This document shows, piece by piece, positions 52,825 to 62,750 of a DNA stretch of 64,000 bases (positions are counted from its first letter, which is position 1; every line of letters starts with the position of its first letter). The notes beneath the pieces are model-generated. The model had not been told where the DNA came from. It was given only the letters and a program-made list of their open reading frames with translations, and did not search any database. The DNA is from Lachnospiraceae bacterium FE2018 (GTDB lineage: Bacteria > Bacillota > Clostridia > Lachnospirales > Lachnospiraceae). A program made the position numbers and the translations under genes. Location: NCBI GenBank assembly GCA_000702845.1, contig JNKK01000011.1:1-64000 (forward strand), given 5' to 3'.

Positions 52825-54117
52825 ATGAAAATCATTTTAGCACTTATTGTATTAAGCATTGTCATTCTCTTTCATGAGTTCGGACATTTCTTATTTGCAA
52901 AAATAAATCATATCGTTGTGGAAGAATTTTCACTTGGCATGGGACCGCGTCTTCTTTCGTTTCAGGGGAAGGAGACGCGTTATTCTCTGAAATTAATTCT
53001 GTTCGGCGGTTCCTGCGCAATGAAGGGAGAAGATCTTGAAGACGACAGTCCGGGCAGTTTTAATGCTGCCTCCCCGCTGGCAAGGATCAGCGTTGTTGCG
53101 GCAGGGCCGGTCTTTAATTTTATCCTTGCATTTCTGTTTGCGGCTGTAATCATCGGGATCGCCGGTGCGGATCCGGCGTATGTTGCAGAAGTAACAGAAG
53201 GTTCTCCCGCGGCAGAGGCCGGTCTTCAGGCAGGAGACCGGATCGTGCGCTATGAAGGAAACGGGATTGCCAATGCAAGTGAACTTAGTTTTGACATGAG
53301 CATTGACGGTGTTCCGACCGATCAGATCAATCTGACCTATGAGCGTGACGGGAAAAAGCAGAAAATTGATTTCGAACCGGCAACAACACAGCGTTATCTG
53401 CTGGGATTTACTTATTCTGCTGACGAAGACGGGAATAATGAGATTATCCTTGTGCAGAATAAAAGTCCGATGTATCAGGCAGGTGTTGAGGCCGGAGATC
53501 ATATCACTGAGGTCAACGGGACTGCGATCAGCAGTTACGATGCGCTGATTCAGTATTTTGAAGATCATCCGATGGACGGGACTCCGGTTTCCATGAAATT
53601 CGACCGGAACGGCAGGAGTTTTGATGCAAAAATGATTCCTGAGGAGCAGACAGTCGCAGATGCCGGATTTCTTCTCAGCGGAATGCGTGAAAAGGTATCG
53701 GTCCCGACGCTTCTGAAGTACAGTTTCGGAGAGATGGGATACTGGGTGCACGTGACGCTTAAATCCCTTTCCGGACTGATTACCGGTGTCTTTTCGGTAA
53801 GAGAAATGTCCGGTCCTGTTGGAATTGTCAGTGCAGTGGGAACCGTCTATGAGAGTGCAAAATCTTACGGACTGCTTGAAGTGATCCTGTCACTGATGAA
53901 TTTCTCTGTTCTGATTTCTGTGAACCTGGGGGTGATGAATCTTCTGCCGCTTCCGGCGTTGGATGGCGGACGGCTTGTCTTTCTGATCATCGAGGCCATT
54001 CGCAGGAAGCCGGTTAACCGGAAGATCGAGGGGATTGTACACTTTGCGGGCTTTGCGCTGCTGATGGCGCTGATGGTAGTGGTGTGCTTCAATGATGTGG
54101 TGAAACTGCTGCGGTAA
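52825..54117 (+). CDS. rseP: Site-2 membrane metalloprotease RseP/RasP
   Basis: This zinc protease cuts membrane proteins such as anti-sigma factors after site-1 cleavage. The 430-residue protein has HEFGH in the first helix, then the first and second PDZ domains (about 140-320) and the C-terminal MNLLPLPALDGG motif (LDG). The start at 52825 is the only one giving a sensible first helix; TGGAGG is 14 bp away, a little far. It is the last gene of the pyrH-to-rseP group; the gap after dxr is 108 bp. Confidence 0.95.
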   Translation: MKIILALIVLSIVILFHEFGHFLFAKINHIVVEEFSLGMGPRLLSFQGKETRYSLKLILFGGSCAMKGEDLEDDSPGSFNAASPLARISVVAAGPVFNFILAFLFAAVIIGIAGADPAYVAEVTEGSPAAEAGLQAGDRIVRYEGNGIANASELSFDMSIDGVPTDQINLTYERDGKKQKIDFEPATTQRYLLGFTYSADEDGNNEIILVQNKSPMYQAGVEAGDHITEVNGTAISSYDALIQYFEDHPMDGTPVSMKFDRNGRSFDAKMIPEEQTVADAGFLLSGMREKVSVPTLLKYSFGEMGYWVHVTLKSLSGLITGVFSVREMSGPVGIVSAVGTVYESAKSYGLLEVILSLMNFSVLISVNLGVMNLLPLPALDGGRLVFLIIEAIRRKPVNRKIEGIVHFAGFALLMALMVVVCFNDVVKLLR

Positions 54118-54154
54118 TATGGATTCTCCCGGAATCTGCAATATGGTTTTTCGA

Positions 54155-54188
54155 AAAAATAACCCTTTGCACACATATGCAAAGGGTT
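54155..54188 (-). terminator. Terminator of the tRNA-Leu gene
   Basis: Read on the minus strand: an 11-bp perfect stem (AACCCTTTGCA with its complement, 54188-54178 and 54171-54161) followed by ATTTTTT. It ends the tRNA transcript 12 bp past the tRNA 3' end. Confidence 0.9.
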
Positions 54189-54199
54189 ATAAATACATA

Positions 54200-54283
54200 T
54201 GCGGAAGACGGGACTTGAACCCGTACGCCATTGCTGGCACTAGATCCTTAGTCTAGCTCGTCTGCCAATTCCGACACTTCCGC
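54200..54283 (-). tRNA. tRNA-Leu (anticodon AAG)
   Basis: The minus strand folds as an 84-nt leucine tRNA with a long variable arm. The acceptor is GCGGAAG/CTTCCGC; the anticodon stem CTAGA/TCTAG holds the loop CTAAGGA, giving anticodon AAG (54249-54247). The T-arm ACGGG-TTCAAGT-CCCGT and discriminator A are standard. CCA is not encoded. The AAG anticodon implies A34 edited to inosine by TadA; the gene for that is not in the window. Confidence 0.95.
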
Positions 54284-54295
54284 ACGACAAGGTGT

Positions 54296-54325
54296 ATTGT
54301 AACACCTTTGGGTCTGATTCGTCAA
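54296..54325 (-). promoter_or_regulatory. Promoter of the tRNA-Leu gene
   Basis: On the minus strand: TTGACG (54325-54320), an 18-bp spacer and TACAAT (54301-54296), 12 bp before the mature tRNA 5' end. The rest of the gap to dgt (54326-54461) is A/T-rich without a gene. Confidence 0.75.
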
Positions 54326-54461
54326 CAGAAAAAAATATTATTTTGAAAAAAATTGTTAAAAAAAAGGAAATGCAAAAAATCTGCGGTAATTAATTGTATG
54401 GGAGACGGATAAAACGTATAAGCGTTTCTGTGGAAGACACCGCAGCGGGAGGTGAAACTGC

Positions 54462-55469
54462 ATGGATATTCGGGAAATTATGGAGGAAAAGGAAAAGACA
54501 GAACTGAGTTCTTACGCTACGCTTGCCTGCAGATCCCGCGGCCGCGCACGGCCGGAAGAACCATGTGATATCCGGACGGATTTTCAGAGAGACCGGGATC
54601 GTATTCTGCACACAAAAGCCTTTCGCCGTCTGAAAGACAAAACGCAGGTATTTCTTTCGCCGCAGGGCGACCATTACCGCACGAGGCTGACGCATACACT
54701 GGAAGTTTCACAGATTGCCAGAACAGTTGCAAAAGCCCTGCGGCTGAATGTGGATCTGGTTGAAGCAATTGCGCTTGGCCATGATCTGGGACACACGCCT
54801 TTTGGTCACGCGGGTGAAAAGGTTCTGAATGAATTATCTCCGTCAGGATTTGAGCACAATGTGCAGAGTCTCAGGGTCGTGGAACTGCTGGAGAAAGATG
54901 GCAGAGGGCTGAACCTGACATGGGAAGTACGGGACGGGATTTTGAATCACCAGACCGATGCGCATCCTGCGACGCCTGAGGGACAGGTTGTCCGGATCTG
55001 TGACAAAATTGCTTATATTCATCATGACATGGATGACGCAATGCGGGCAGGGATTATTTCTGAACAGGATATTCCGCAGGAGATCAGGGACGCGCTGGGT
55101 GTGACAACACGTATGCGTCTGAACACACTGATTCATGACCTGATTGCTTCCAGTTACGGACACGGTGAAATCCGTCAGTCTGAAGAAATCGCAGCACATA
55201 TGGCACAGCTGCGTAAACTGATGTTTCAGGATGTTTATACAAATCCTGTGGCGAAGAAAGAAGAAGCAAAGGTCGTGCTTCTCTTTGATGTTCTGTACCA
55301 CTATTATGAACGGCGGCCGGAAGCGCTGCCGGAGAAATTCCGGGGGATGATTGACAGCGGCGAAGAGATTGCCGCCGTGATCTGTGATTATATTTCCGGC
55401 ATGACGGACCAGTATTGTATCCGGACATTTGAGGATATCTATGTTCCGCATGCGTGGGATGTCCTTTGA
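54462..55469 (+). CDS. dgt: Deoxyguanosinetriphosphate triphosphohydrolase-like HD protein
   Basis: This family hydrolyses dNTPs to deoxynucleosides and triphosphate. The 335-residue protein has RDRDRILHTKAFRRLKDKTQ, the HD-domain TRLTHTLEVSQIARTVA and GHDLGHTPFGHAGE (metal ligands). The length matches the short Firmicutes homologues of dgt that lie before dnaG. The GGGAGGTG site supports the start. It is followed by dnaG after nine bases. Confidence 0.93.
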   Translation: MDIREIMEEKEKTELSSYATLACRSRGRARPEEPCDIRTDFQRDRDRILHTKAFRRLKDKTQVFLSPQGDHYRTRLTHTLEVSQIARTVAKALRLNVDLVEAIALGHDLGHTPFGHAGEKVLNELSPSGFEHNVQSLRVVELLEKDGRGLNLTWEVRDGILNHQTDAHPATPEGQVVRICDKIAYIHHDMDDAMRAGIISEQDIPQEIRDALGVTTRMRLNTLIHDLIASSYGHGEIRQSEEIAAHMAQLRKLMFQDVYTNPVAKKEEAKVVLLFDVLYHYYERRPEALPEKFRGMIDSGEEIAAVICDYISGMTDQYCIRTFEDIYVPHAWDVL

Positions 55470-55478
55470 GAGGGTGTT

Positions 55479-57263
55479 ATGTATTACAGCGACGACATAA
55501 TTGAAGAGGTCCGCGCGGGAAATGATATTGTCGATGTGATCTCCGGATATGTACGGCTGAAACGGCGCGGCAGTTCCTGGGTCGGACTCTGTCCGTTCCA
55601 TAATGAAAAAACACCTTCCTTTAACGTGAGCCGCGACAGGCAGATGTATTATTGTTTCGGATGCGGACAGGGAGGAAATGTATATACATTTCTGATGCAG
55701 TATGAAAACCGCACGTTTCAGGAGGCAGTACAGACACTCGCGGAACGTGCCGGCGTGGATCTTCCGGAGGAAAGCTATTCGGCTTCGGAACGGCGTGCGG
55801 CTGATAAAAGAACAAGGCTGCTTGAGATTCAGAAAGAAGCGGCCACATATTATTATAAAAAACTGCGAAGACCCGAGGGAAAGCGGGCAATGCAGTATCT
55901 GACGGAACGCGCGCTGAATCAGGAAACAATCCGGCAGTTCGGACTGGGATATGCAGATAAACACAGCAATGATCTCTACCGTTATCTGACGGAAAAAGGG
56001 TATGACGATCAGCTGCTTTCGGAATCCGGCCTGTTTTTTATGGATGAGAAGCAGGGCGCGCATGATAAATTCTGGAACCGGGTGATGTTTCCGATTATGG
56101 ATCCCTCCGGCCGCGTCATCGGATTCGGCGGCCGCGTGATGGGAGACGGAAAGCCTAAGTATCTGAATTCACCGGAGACGATGATTTTTGATAAGAGCCG
56201 CAATCTGTACGGGCTGCAGATTGCAAGGCGCAGCAGAAAAAAAGCCATGATTGTCTGCGAGGGTTATATGGATGTGATTTCCATGCATCAGGCAGGCTTC
56301 ACGAATGCAGTTGCCTCGCTGGGCACAGCACTGACTTCAGGGCACTGCTCCCTGCTGAAGCGCTATGCGGAACGGATTCTGCTGCTATATGACAGCGATG
56401 ATGCCGGTGTGCGCGCGGCGCTTCGGGCGATTCCGATGCTGCGGGAAGCAGGTCTGGACAGCAGGGTTGTCCACCTGGAACCTTACAAGGATCCGGATGA
56501 ATTCATAAAAAACAGAGGCGCTGAGGCATTTCAGGAACGGCTGGATCAGGCAGAGAACAGTTTTCTGTTTGAAATCCGGATGCTGGAGCGGGATTACGAT
56601 TTGCAGGATCCAAGAGGCAGAAGCGACTTTCTTCATGCGGCGGCGGCACACCTTCTGACGCTGGAGGATGAAATTGAGCGGGAAAGCCATCTGGATGCGG
56701 TCGCACATCAGTATCACGTGGACCGGGACACACTTCACAAGATGGTTGGAAGGCTTGCACTTTCCGGGGCAGGAAAGAGTCCGGCGAGAAATCCGGGAGC
56801 ACCGCGTCCAGCGAAGACACACCGGGAGACACAATCCGATCAGGCACAGAAGCTTCTGATTACCTGGCTGGCAAATGATCCGGGGCTGATCGGACAGCTG
56901 GACGGTATTATCTCGGCGGACGAATTTACCAATCCTTTTTACCGGACAATTATGGAACTGCTCTGCGGCCAGGATTCCGGAGAACCTCTCAATCCGGCCA
57001 GCATCATTGACCGGTTTGAGGACAGTGAACAGCAGAGCCGCGCCGCGGCACTGTTCCACGGAAGCGCGGCGCCCGAAGACGAACAGGGGCGCAGCAGAGC
57101 GCTGACGGATATGATCTGTCAGATTAAAAAAGATGCGCTGGACCAGAAGCTTTCAGAACTGTCAATGACGGATCTGGAAGGATTGATGCAGCTGACGGAA
57201 GCGCGCAGAAAACTGGACCGGCTTCGTGTAAATGGTCTGAATCATATTGTATTTCAGTCATGA
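55479..57263 (+). CDS. dnaG: DNA primase
   Basis: DnaG makes RNA primers at the replication fork. The 594-residue protein has the N-terminal zinc ribbon (C38-PF-H41, C59-FG-C62 in CPFHNEKTPSFN and YCFGCG), the catalytic core with GFGGRVMGDGKPKYLNSPE, the Toprim motif CEGYMDVI and LLYDSDDAGVRA. The C-terminal helicase-binding domain follows (about 450-594). Gene order dgt-dnaG-rpoD is typical of clostridia (macromolecular synthesis operon). Confidence 0.97.
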   Translation: MYYSDDIIEEVRAGNDIVDVISGYVRLKRRGSSWVGLCPFHNEKTPSFNVSRDRQMYYCFGCGQGGNVYTFLMQYENRTFQEAVQTLAERAGVDLPEESYSASERRAADKRTRLLEIQKEAATYYYKKLRRPEGKRAMQYLTERALNQETIRQFGLGYADKHSNDLYRYLTEKGYDDQLLSESGLFFMDEKQGAHDKFWNRVMFPIMDPSGRVIGFGGRVMGDGKPKYLNSPETMIFDKSRNLYGLQIARRSRKKAMIVCEGYMDVISMHQAGFTNAVASLGTALTSGHCSLLKRYAERILLLYDSDDAGVRAALRAIPMLREAGLDSRVVHLEPYKDPDEFIKNRGAEAFQERLDQAENSFLFEIRMLERDYDLQDPRGRSDFLHAAAAHLLTLEDEIERESHLDAVAHQYHVDRDTLHKMVGRLALSGAGKSPARNPGAPRPAKTHRETQSDQAQKLLITWLANDPGLIGQLDGIISADEFTNPFYRTIMELLCGQDSGEPLNPASIIDRFEDSEQQSRAAALFHGSAAPEDEQGRSRALTDMICQIKKDALDQKLSELSMTDLEGLMQLTEARRKLDRLRVNGLNHIVFQS

Positions 57264-57313
57264 ACAATAACCGCAGATACCTGTGAATCAATCATTAATA
57301 TGAGGAGAGAAAC

Positions 57314-58438
57314 ATGGACAAAGAAAAACTCATGGAAAAAATCCACGAGCTGACAGAACTGGGCAGAAGCAAAAAAAACACCCTTGAATACAAGGAAATT
57401 GTGGAACATTTTTCGGATGTTGAGATCTCTGATTCCCAGATGGAAAAAGTCATGAACTATCTGGAGACACACGGAATCGACGTGCTTCGTGTTCCGAAAG
57501 ATGATTCGGACGAGGGCGATGACGTACTCATCCTGAAAGATGATGACAGCAATATCGATGAAGAAGAGGTTGATATGGAGAAAATCGACCTCTCTGTTCC
57601 GGAAGGTGTCAGCATTGAGGATCCGGTCCGCATGTATCTCAAGGAAATCGGAAAGGTTCCGCTGCTGACGGCGGAAGAAGAGGTTGATCTTGCGCAGAAG
57701 ATGGAAGCGGGAGACGAAGAAGCGAAGAAACGGCTTGCGGAAGCGAATCTTCGTCTGGTTGTATCTATTGCGAAGCGCTATGTCGGACGCGGTATGCTGT
57801 TTCTGGATCTGATTCAGGAGGGCAATCTCGGACTGATCAAAGCAGTCGAGAAGTTCGATTACCGCAAGGGATATAAGTTTTCCACGTATGCGACCTGGTG
57901 GATCCGGCAGGCAATCACGCGTGCCATCGCCGATCAGGCCCGCACGATCCGGATTCCGGTTCATATGGTTGAGACGATTAATAAGCTGATCCGTGTTTCG
58001 CGTCAGCTGCTGCAGGAACTGGGAAGAGAACCCACACCGGAAGAGATCTCCAAAGAAATGAACATGTCTGTCGATCGTGTCCGTGAAATCCTTAAAATTT
58101 CCCAGGAACCGGTATCGCTGGAGACACCGATCGGCGAAGAGGAAGACAGCCATCTCGGTGATTTTATCCGGGATGACAATGCGCCGATTCCGGCAGATGC
58201 AGCCGCATTTACTATGCTGAAAGAACAGCTGGAAGAAGTGCTTGACACACTGACAGAGCGTGAGCAGAAAGTTCTGCGTCTTCGCTTTGGTCTGGACGAC
58301 GGCCGCGCGCGTACACTCGAGGAAGTGGGACGTGAGTTTAATGTCACACGTGAGCGAATCCGTCAGATTGAGGCAAAGGCACTGCGTAAACTGCGTCATC
58401 CGAGCCGCAGCAGAAAGCTGAAGGATTATCTGGACTGA
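57314..58438 (+). CDS. rpoD: RNA polymerase primary sigma factor (sigma-A)
   Basis: The 374-residue protein directs RNA polymerase to housekeeping promoters such as those in this window. Region 1.1 is at the N-terminus; region 1.2 starts at [12 protein letters not shown]. Region 2.3-2.4 is [20 protein letters not shown], region 3 [13 protein letters not shown], and region 4.2 is [28 protein letters not shown] precedes the start. It ends with a one-base overlap into trmK (TGATG). Confidence 0.98.
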   Translation: MDKEKLMEKIHELTELGRSKKNTLEYKEIVEHFSDVEISDSQMEKVMNYLETHGIDVLRVPKDDSDEGDDVLILKDDDSNIDEEEVDMEKIDLSVPEGVSIEDPVRMYLKEIGKVPLLTAEEEVDLAQKMEAGDEEAKKRLAEANLRLVVSIAKRYVGRGMLFLDLIQEGNLGLIKAVEKFDYRKGYKFSTYATWWIRQAITRAIADQARTIRIPVHMVETINKLIRVSRQLLQELGREPTPEEISKEMNMSVDRVREILKISQEPVSLETPIGEEEDSHLGDFIRDDNAPIPADAAAFTMLKEQLEEVLDTLTEREQKVLRLRFGLDDGRARTLEEVGREFNVTRERIRQIEAKALRKLRHPSRSRKLKDYLD

Positions 58439-59172
58439 TGAATAAGCTTTCGGAAAGACTGCAGGTGATCTGCAGTATGATCCGGGGTTCGGGAACACTT
58501 GCAGATATCGGATGTGATCATGCCTATGTTCCGATCCGGATGGTAAAAAGCGGACAGTTCAGCCGTGCGGTCGCATCAGATGTACGACCGGGACCGCTGC
58601 AGATTGCTGCGGAGCATATCCGGGCGGAGAACTGTTCGGACAGGATTTCAGTCAGACTGTCAGACGGTCTTGCGGGATTTGTTCCCGGAGAAGCTGATAC
58701 AGCTGTCATTGCCGGAATGGGAGGCAGACTGACCGGACGGATTCTTCTGGCGTCCCCCGCAGTGACCGGCGCAATGAAGGAACTGATCCTTGAGCCTCAG
58801 TCAGATCTCGCATGGGTGCGGCATACACTTCTGGAAACCGCTTTCGGCGGGCAGTACTTCCGGATTGCGGATGAGGATATGGTGGAAGAGGACGGAAAAT
58901 ATTATCAGGTCATCCGCGCTGTTCCTTCAGAAGAAAAAGAAGTGCTGTCATTTGCGTATGAATACAGCTATGGACCGGTATTGCTGCAGAAACGGCATCC
59001 GGTGCTGCGGCAGTTCCTGATCAGGAGGGAAGCACAGCTGCAGAAGGTTCTGGTGAATCTCGAAAAAAAGGAGTCGGTCCGCATCCGTCTGCGGATCGGG
59101 GAATTAGAGCAGGAACGGCAGATGATCCGGGCCGCAAAGGAGCGATATGAAACAGCAGATTTATGTGAGTGA
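58438..59172 (+). CDS. trmK: tRNA (adenine-22-N1)-methyltransferase TrmK
   Basis: TrmK methylates N1 of A22 in Firmicutes tRNAs. The 244-residue protein has the SAM-binding motif LADIGCDHAYVPIRMV, ASDVRPGPLQIAAEHI and IAGMGGRLTGRIL, with a coiled-coil C-terminus. It overlaps rpoD by one base and the next gene by 26 bp. Both are conserved in Firmicutes (rpoD-trmK-nif3). Confidence 0.93.
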   Translation: MNKLSERLQVICSMIRGSGTLADIGCDHAYVPIRMVKSGQFSRAVASDVRPGPLQIAAEHIRAENCSDRISVRLSDGLAGFVPGEADTAVIAGMGGRLTGRILLASPAVTGAMKELILEPQSDLAWVRHTLLETAFGGQYFRIADEDMVEEDGKYYQVIRAVPSEEKEVLSFAYEYSYGPVLLQKRHPVLRQFLIRREAQLQKVLVNLEKKESVRIRLRIGELEQERQMIRAAKERYETADLCE

Positions 59173-59941
59173 CGTGATCGAAAAACTGGAACAGTTATTT
59201 CCGCGGGATGCAGCGGAGGACTGGGATAATCCGGGACTTCTTGCCGGCAGATTCGCAGCGCCGGTCAGCCGGATTTATGTGACGCTTGACGTATCGGACC
59301 GCACACTGGCAGAAGCCGCTGATTGGAATGCGGATCTGATTCTGTCACATCATCCACTCATTTTCGGAAGCATCCGGAGTGTCAATGACGGGGATCTTGT
59401 CGGCCGGCGTCTGGTGACGATGCTGGAGAAAAAGATTGCGTATTACGCAATGCATACAAATTATGATGTCTGCCGGATGGCAGATCTGAACGCTGCCCAG
59501 CTGGAACTGCGGGATACGGAAGTACTTGAGCAGACCGGCGAGCGGAACGGGCTTCCGGAAGGAATCGGACGCGTCGGCATACTCCCGGAAGAAATGTCTC
59601 TGGAAGCACTGGCTGCTTTTGTCAGAGAGAAAATGAAACTGCCGCATGTCATGGTATATGGAGACAGAACCAGAATCATCCGGCGTGCCGCTGTATCAGG
59701 CGGATCCGGGAAAAGCATGACAGGCCATGCAATGGAAAAACGGGCGGAAGTACTGATCACGGGCGATATTGATTACCATACGGCAATTGATGCGGCTGCG
59801 GACGGGCTGTGTATTATAGATGCAGGACATTACGGAACAGAGTATTGTTTTATCGACGATATCGTCGCGTTTGTAGAGAGGACATTTCCCGGCTGTGCCG
59901 TGAAAGGCGCGAAGATTGAACATCCGGGATTTGTAGTCTGA
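59147..59941 (+). CDS. Nif3-like dinuclear metal protein
   Basis: The 264-residue protein belongs to the Nif3/YqfO family (often annotated GTP cyclohydrolase 1 type 2 homologue, a function not proven). Metal-binding features are WDNPGLLAG, the paired histidines in LSHHPLIFG, MHTNYDV and DAGHYGTE near the C-terminus. It lacks the middle insert (CutA-like) found in Bacillus YqfO. AAAGGAGCG lies before the start inside the trmK end. Confidence 0.9.
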   Translation: MKQQIYVSDVIEKLEQLFPRDAAEDWDNPGLLAGRFAAPVSRIYVTLDVSDRTLAEAADWNADLILSHHPLIFGSIRSVNDGDLVGRRLVTMLEKKIAYYAMHTNYDVCRMADLNAAQLELRDTEVLEQTGERNGLPEGIGRVGILPEEMSLEALAAFVREKMKLPHVMVYGDRTRIIRRAAVSGGSGKSMTGHAMEKRAEVLITGDIDYHTAIDAAADGLCIIDAGHYGTEYCFIDDIVAFVERTFPGCAVKGAKIEHPGFVV

Positions 59942-59976
59942 AATCATTGAACAGCCGGCACAGAGAGGGCAGTTAA

Positions 59977-61644
59977 ATGGATAAGAAGAAAGTTACTATT
60001 TATATCAACGGTGTTACATATGCATACCCGCAGGGAACAACCTACGGGGTAGTTGCCGCAGCACTTCAGCCGGAATATGAGCATCAGATTGTGCTCGTTC
60101 TGGAAAACACGGTTTTACGGGAACTGCACCGGCCGGTTAAAGACGGCGCGGAGGTAACGCTGGTCACGACAGCAGATGACAGCGGACATAAGACTTATAA
60201 ACGAAGTCTGAATCTGCTGATGTTCAAGGCAATCAAGGATGTGACAGGCCTGCCCGAAATCCCGCGCATCGTTCAGGTATTAAGTATTTCAAACGGATAC
60301 TTTTTCCAGATGCACGGTGCGTTTCAGCCGGATGAAGCATTTTTACAAAAAGTCAAAATACGTATGAAGGAACTGGCCGAGGCAGAGCTTCCGATCATCA
60401 AAGAGCAGATTCCCCTGAAGGAGGCGCGCGCCATGTTCCATGCGCGGGGACTGACTGACAAGGAAGAACTGTTCCGGTACCGTCTCGGCTCAAATGTCAA
60501 TCTCTACACGCTGGATGATTACCAGGATTATTTTTACGGTTACATGGTAACCAATACAAAATATCTGAAGTGGTTTGATCTATGCCTGTATGATGACGGT
60601 TTTCTTCTTCTTACTCCGGAGAAATCGGATCCGGAGCATGTCGCACCTTTTGTTCCTTCTGAAAAAGTGTTCCGGATTCAGAAAGAATCCGAAGCGTGGG
60701 CTGAGTGGATCGGCATCGATACGGTCGGACGTCTGAATACTTCTATCTGTCAGGAAGGCATCAGTCATGTCATGCTGGTGGAAGAAGCGCGCCACGAAGG
60801 AAGAATTGCCGAGATTGCAAAGGAGATTGCATCTCATAAACATGTGAAATTTATCATGATTGCAGGTCCGTCTTCCTCCGGAAAAACCACATTTTCCAGA
60901 AGACTTTCGACACAGCTTTCAGTCAACGGACTGACGCCGCATCCGATCAGTGTTGACAATTATTACAAAGAACGATCAGAAACACCGCGCAACCCGGACG
61001 GATCCTATGATTTTGAATGTCTGGAGGCACTGGATCTCGAACTGTTTGAAAAGCAGATGACGCAGCTGATGAACGGGGAAGAGGTTGAACTGCCGCGCTA
61101 CAGTTTTGTGACCGGAAGCAAGCAGTACAAAGGCGATTATATGCGTCTGGGCGAAGGAGATGTGCTGGTGATCGAAGGAATTCACGGGCTAAACGATAAG
61201 CTGAGTGAATTTATTCCGTCGGACTGTAAATTCAAGATCTACCTGAGTGCGATGACGCAGCTGAATATCGATGAACATAACCGGATTCCGACAACAGACG
61301 GCAGACTGATCCGCCGGATCGTGCGTGATTACAGAACACGTGCAACTTCCGCGCAGGAAACGATAGCAATGTGGGATTCTGTACGGCGGGGAGAAGAAAA
61401 GTATATTTTCCCGAATCAGGAGCGCGCGGATGCCATGTTCAACTCGACACTGATCTATGAGATGTCGGTGCTGAAGATCTACGCGGAACCGCTTCTGTTT
61501 CAGATTCCGGATACGGCAAAAGAATATGTCGAGGCCAAGCGCCTGCTGAAATTCCTGAGTTATTTCGTGGGAATTCCGTCGGACGGGGTACCGAATAATT
61601 CCATCTTAAGAGAATTCATCGGCGGAAGCTGTTTTGACGTATAA
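59977..61644 (+). CDS. TGS-domain nucleoside (uridine-type) kinase
   Basis: The 555-residue protein starts with a TGS-like domain (IYINGVTYAYPQGTTYGVV), followed by a segment resembling the second domain of threonyl-tRNA synthetase (MHGAFQPDEAFLQKVKIRMK and neighbouring residues), then a P-loop kinase of the uridine kinase/phosphoribulokinase family: AGPSSSGKTTFSRRL (about 296-310), VDNYYKERSETP, FECLEALDLELF and IEGIHGLND. The natural substrate is not known. Spacing and GAGGGCAG upstream are acceptable. Confidence 0.9.
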   Translation: MDKKKVTIYINGVTYAYPQGTTYGVVAAALQPEYEHQIVLVLENTVLRELHRPVKDGAEVTLVTTADDSGHKTYKRSLNLLMFKAIKDVTGLPEIPRIVQVLSISNGYFFQMHGAFQPDEAFLQKVKIRMKELAEAELPIIKEQIPLKEARAMFHARGLTDKEELFRYRLGSNVNLYTLDDYQDYFYGYMVTNTKYLKWFDLCLYDDGFLLLTPEKSDPEHVAPFVPSEKVFRIQKESEAWAEWIGIDTVGRLNTSICQEGISHVMLVEEARHEGRIAEIAKEIASHKHVKFIMIAGPSSSGKTTFSRRLSTQLSVNGLTPHPISVDNYYKERSETPRNPDGSYDFECLEALDLELFEKQMTQLMNGEEVELPRYSFVTGSKQYKGDYMRLGEGDVLVIEGIHGLNDKLSEFIPSDCKFKIYLSAMTQLNIDEHNRIPTTDGRLIRRIVRDYRTRATSAQETIAMWDSVRRGEEKYIFPNQERADAMFNSTLIYEMSVLKIYAEPLLFQIPDTAKEYVEAKRLLKFLSYFVGIPSDGVPNNSILREFIGGSCFDV

Positions 61645-61722
61645 ACAGTCATCCTTTATGTATGATTGTTTTGATGACAACTATTTAAAACGATTAAAAA
61701 CCAGATCACACGGATCTTAATG

Positions 61723-62076
61723 TGCGGAGTAGAGTGTATGATCGCGGCCGGAAGGATCGAAAGAGACCGGCTGAGGAAAGTCCGGGCTTCACAGGGCAGG
61801 ATGCCGGATAACGTCCGGCGGAGGCGACTCCAGGGATAGTGCAACAGAAATAAACCGCCTGCATCGCGCAGGTAAGGATGGAAAGGCAGTGTAAGAGACT
61901 ACCGCTGCGGTGGTGACACGCGCAGGCTCTGTAAACCCCATTCGAAGCAAGACCGAACAGAGAACCATGAGGCGGCCCGTCTCGTTCTCAGGTGGGTCGC
62001 AGGAGCCTGCCGGCAACGGCAGGACACAGATAGATGATCATACAAGACATAACCCGGCTTACAGCTCTGCTCTGCA
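61723..62076 (+). ncRNA. rnpB: RNase P RNA, class A
   Basis: RNase P RNA is the catalytic subunit that trims tRNA 5' leaders. The core is unmistakable: GAGGAAAGTCCGGGC after the first helices, the GTAAGAG and GTAAACCCC strands, GGTGGGTCGCAGG and AGATAGATGATC, ending with AACCCGGCTTAC. P1 is predicted to form from TGCGGAGTAGAG (61723-61734) with CTCTGCTCTGCA (62065-62076) with two G-U pairs, and P2 from TGTATGATC with GATCATACA (62036-62044). The ends are therefore deduced from pairing. The upstream gap (61645-61722) should hold its promoter. Confidence 0.95.
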
Positions 62077-62102
62077 CAATAGATCGCTGGAGGAATCATT
62101 GC

Positions 62103-62672
62103 ATGCGGAACATTATACTTGCATCCGGTTCGCCGCGCAGACGCGATCTTCTGACAACAGCGGGGATTTCGTTTGAAGTACGGACCAGTGATGCAGATGA
62201 AAGGACAGAACTGACAGATCCGGCAGAAGTGGTACAGGAACTATCCTGCCGCAAGTGTCTGGATGTTCTGCGGCAGATGCCGTCCGGAACGGTCGTTCTC
62301 GGTGCGGATACGATTGTAGCAATGGATGGTACGATTCTCGGAAAACCGGAAGATGAAGCAGACGCGCGGAATATGCTGCGGCGGCTTGCCGGACGCGCAC
62401 ATGACGTCTATACCGGCGTTACAATTGCAGAACAGACAGCAGACGGAAAGCTGATCAGAAAGCAGTTTGCTGTCAGGACAGCTGTTCTGATCGGACCGCT
62501 GACTGAGGAAGAGATCTCTGCTTACATCGCAACAGGAGAGCCGATGGATAAAGCGGGTGCCTATGGAATTCAGGGGGTGTTTTCCAGGCATGTCGAACAG
62601 ATATCCGGCGATTATTTTAACGTAGTCGGACTGCCGGTTCACGCGGTGTACGAGGCACTGAAAAACTGGTGA
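62103..62672 (+). CDS. maf: Maf family nucleotide pyrophosphatase
   Basis: Maf proteins hydrolyse non-canonical and canonical nucleotides such as dTTP and UTP. The 189-residue protein begins IILASGSPRRRDLL, with LGADTIVAMDG, GKPEDEADARNMLRRLAGR and KAGAYGIQGVF as family blocks. The start at 62103 follows TGGAGGA; earlier in-frame ATGs lie inside rnpB. The subgroup (YhdE-like dTTP/UTP) is inferred from the motifs. Confidence 0.94.
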   Translation: MRNIILASGSPRRRDLLTTAGISFEVRTSDADERTELTDPAEVVQELSCRKCLDVLRQMPSGTVVLGADTIVAMDGTILGKPEDEADARNMLRRLAGRAHDVYTGVTIAEQTADGKLIRKQFAVRTAVLIGPLTEEEISAYIATGEPMDKAGAYGIQGVFSRHVEQISGDYFNVVGLPVHAVYEALKNW

Positions 62673-62750
62673 TCCGGTGAGTTGCAGAGAAGGTTTACCG
62701 GTAATTATTTTGACCGGATGGATGCTGCATCCGGTATTGGGGAGAAGCAT

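Noticed and set aside
57254-58498. A 414-codon open frame on the minus strand over rpoD
   Set aside because: rpoD on the plus strand is unequivocal; the antisense frame is a composition shadow without a start context.
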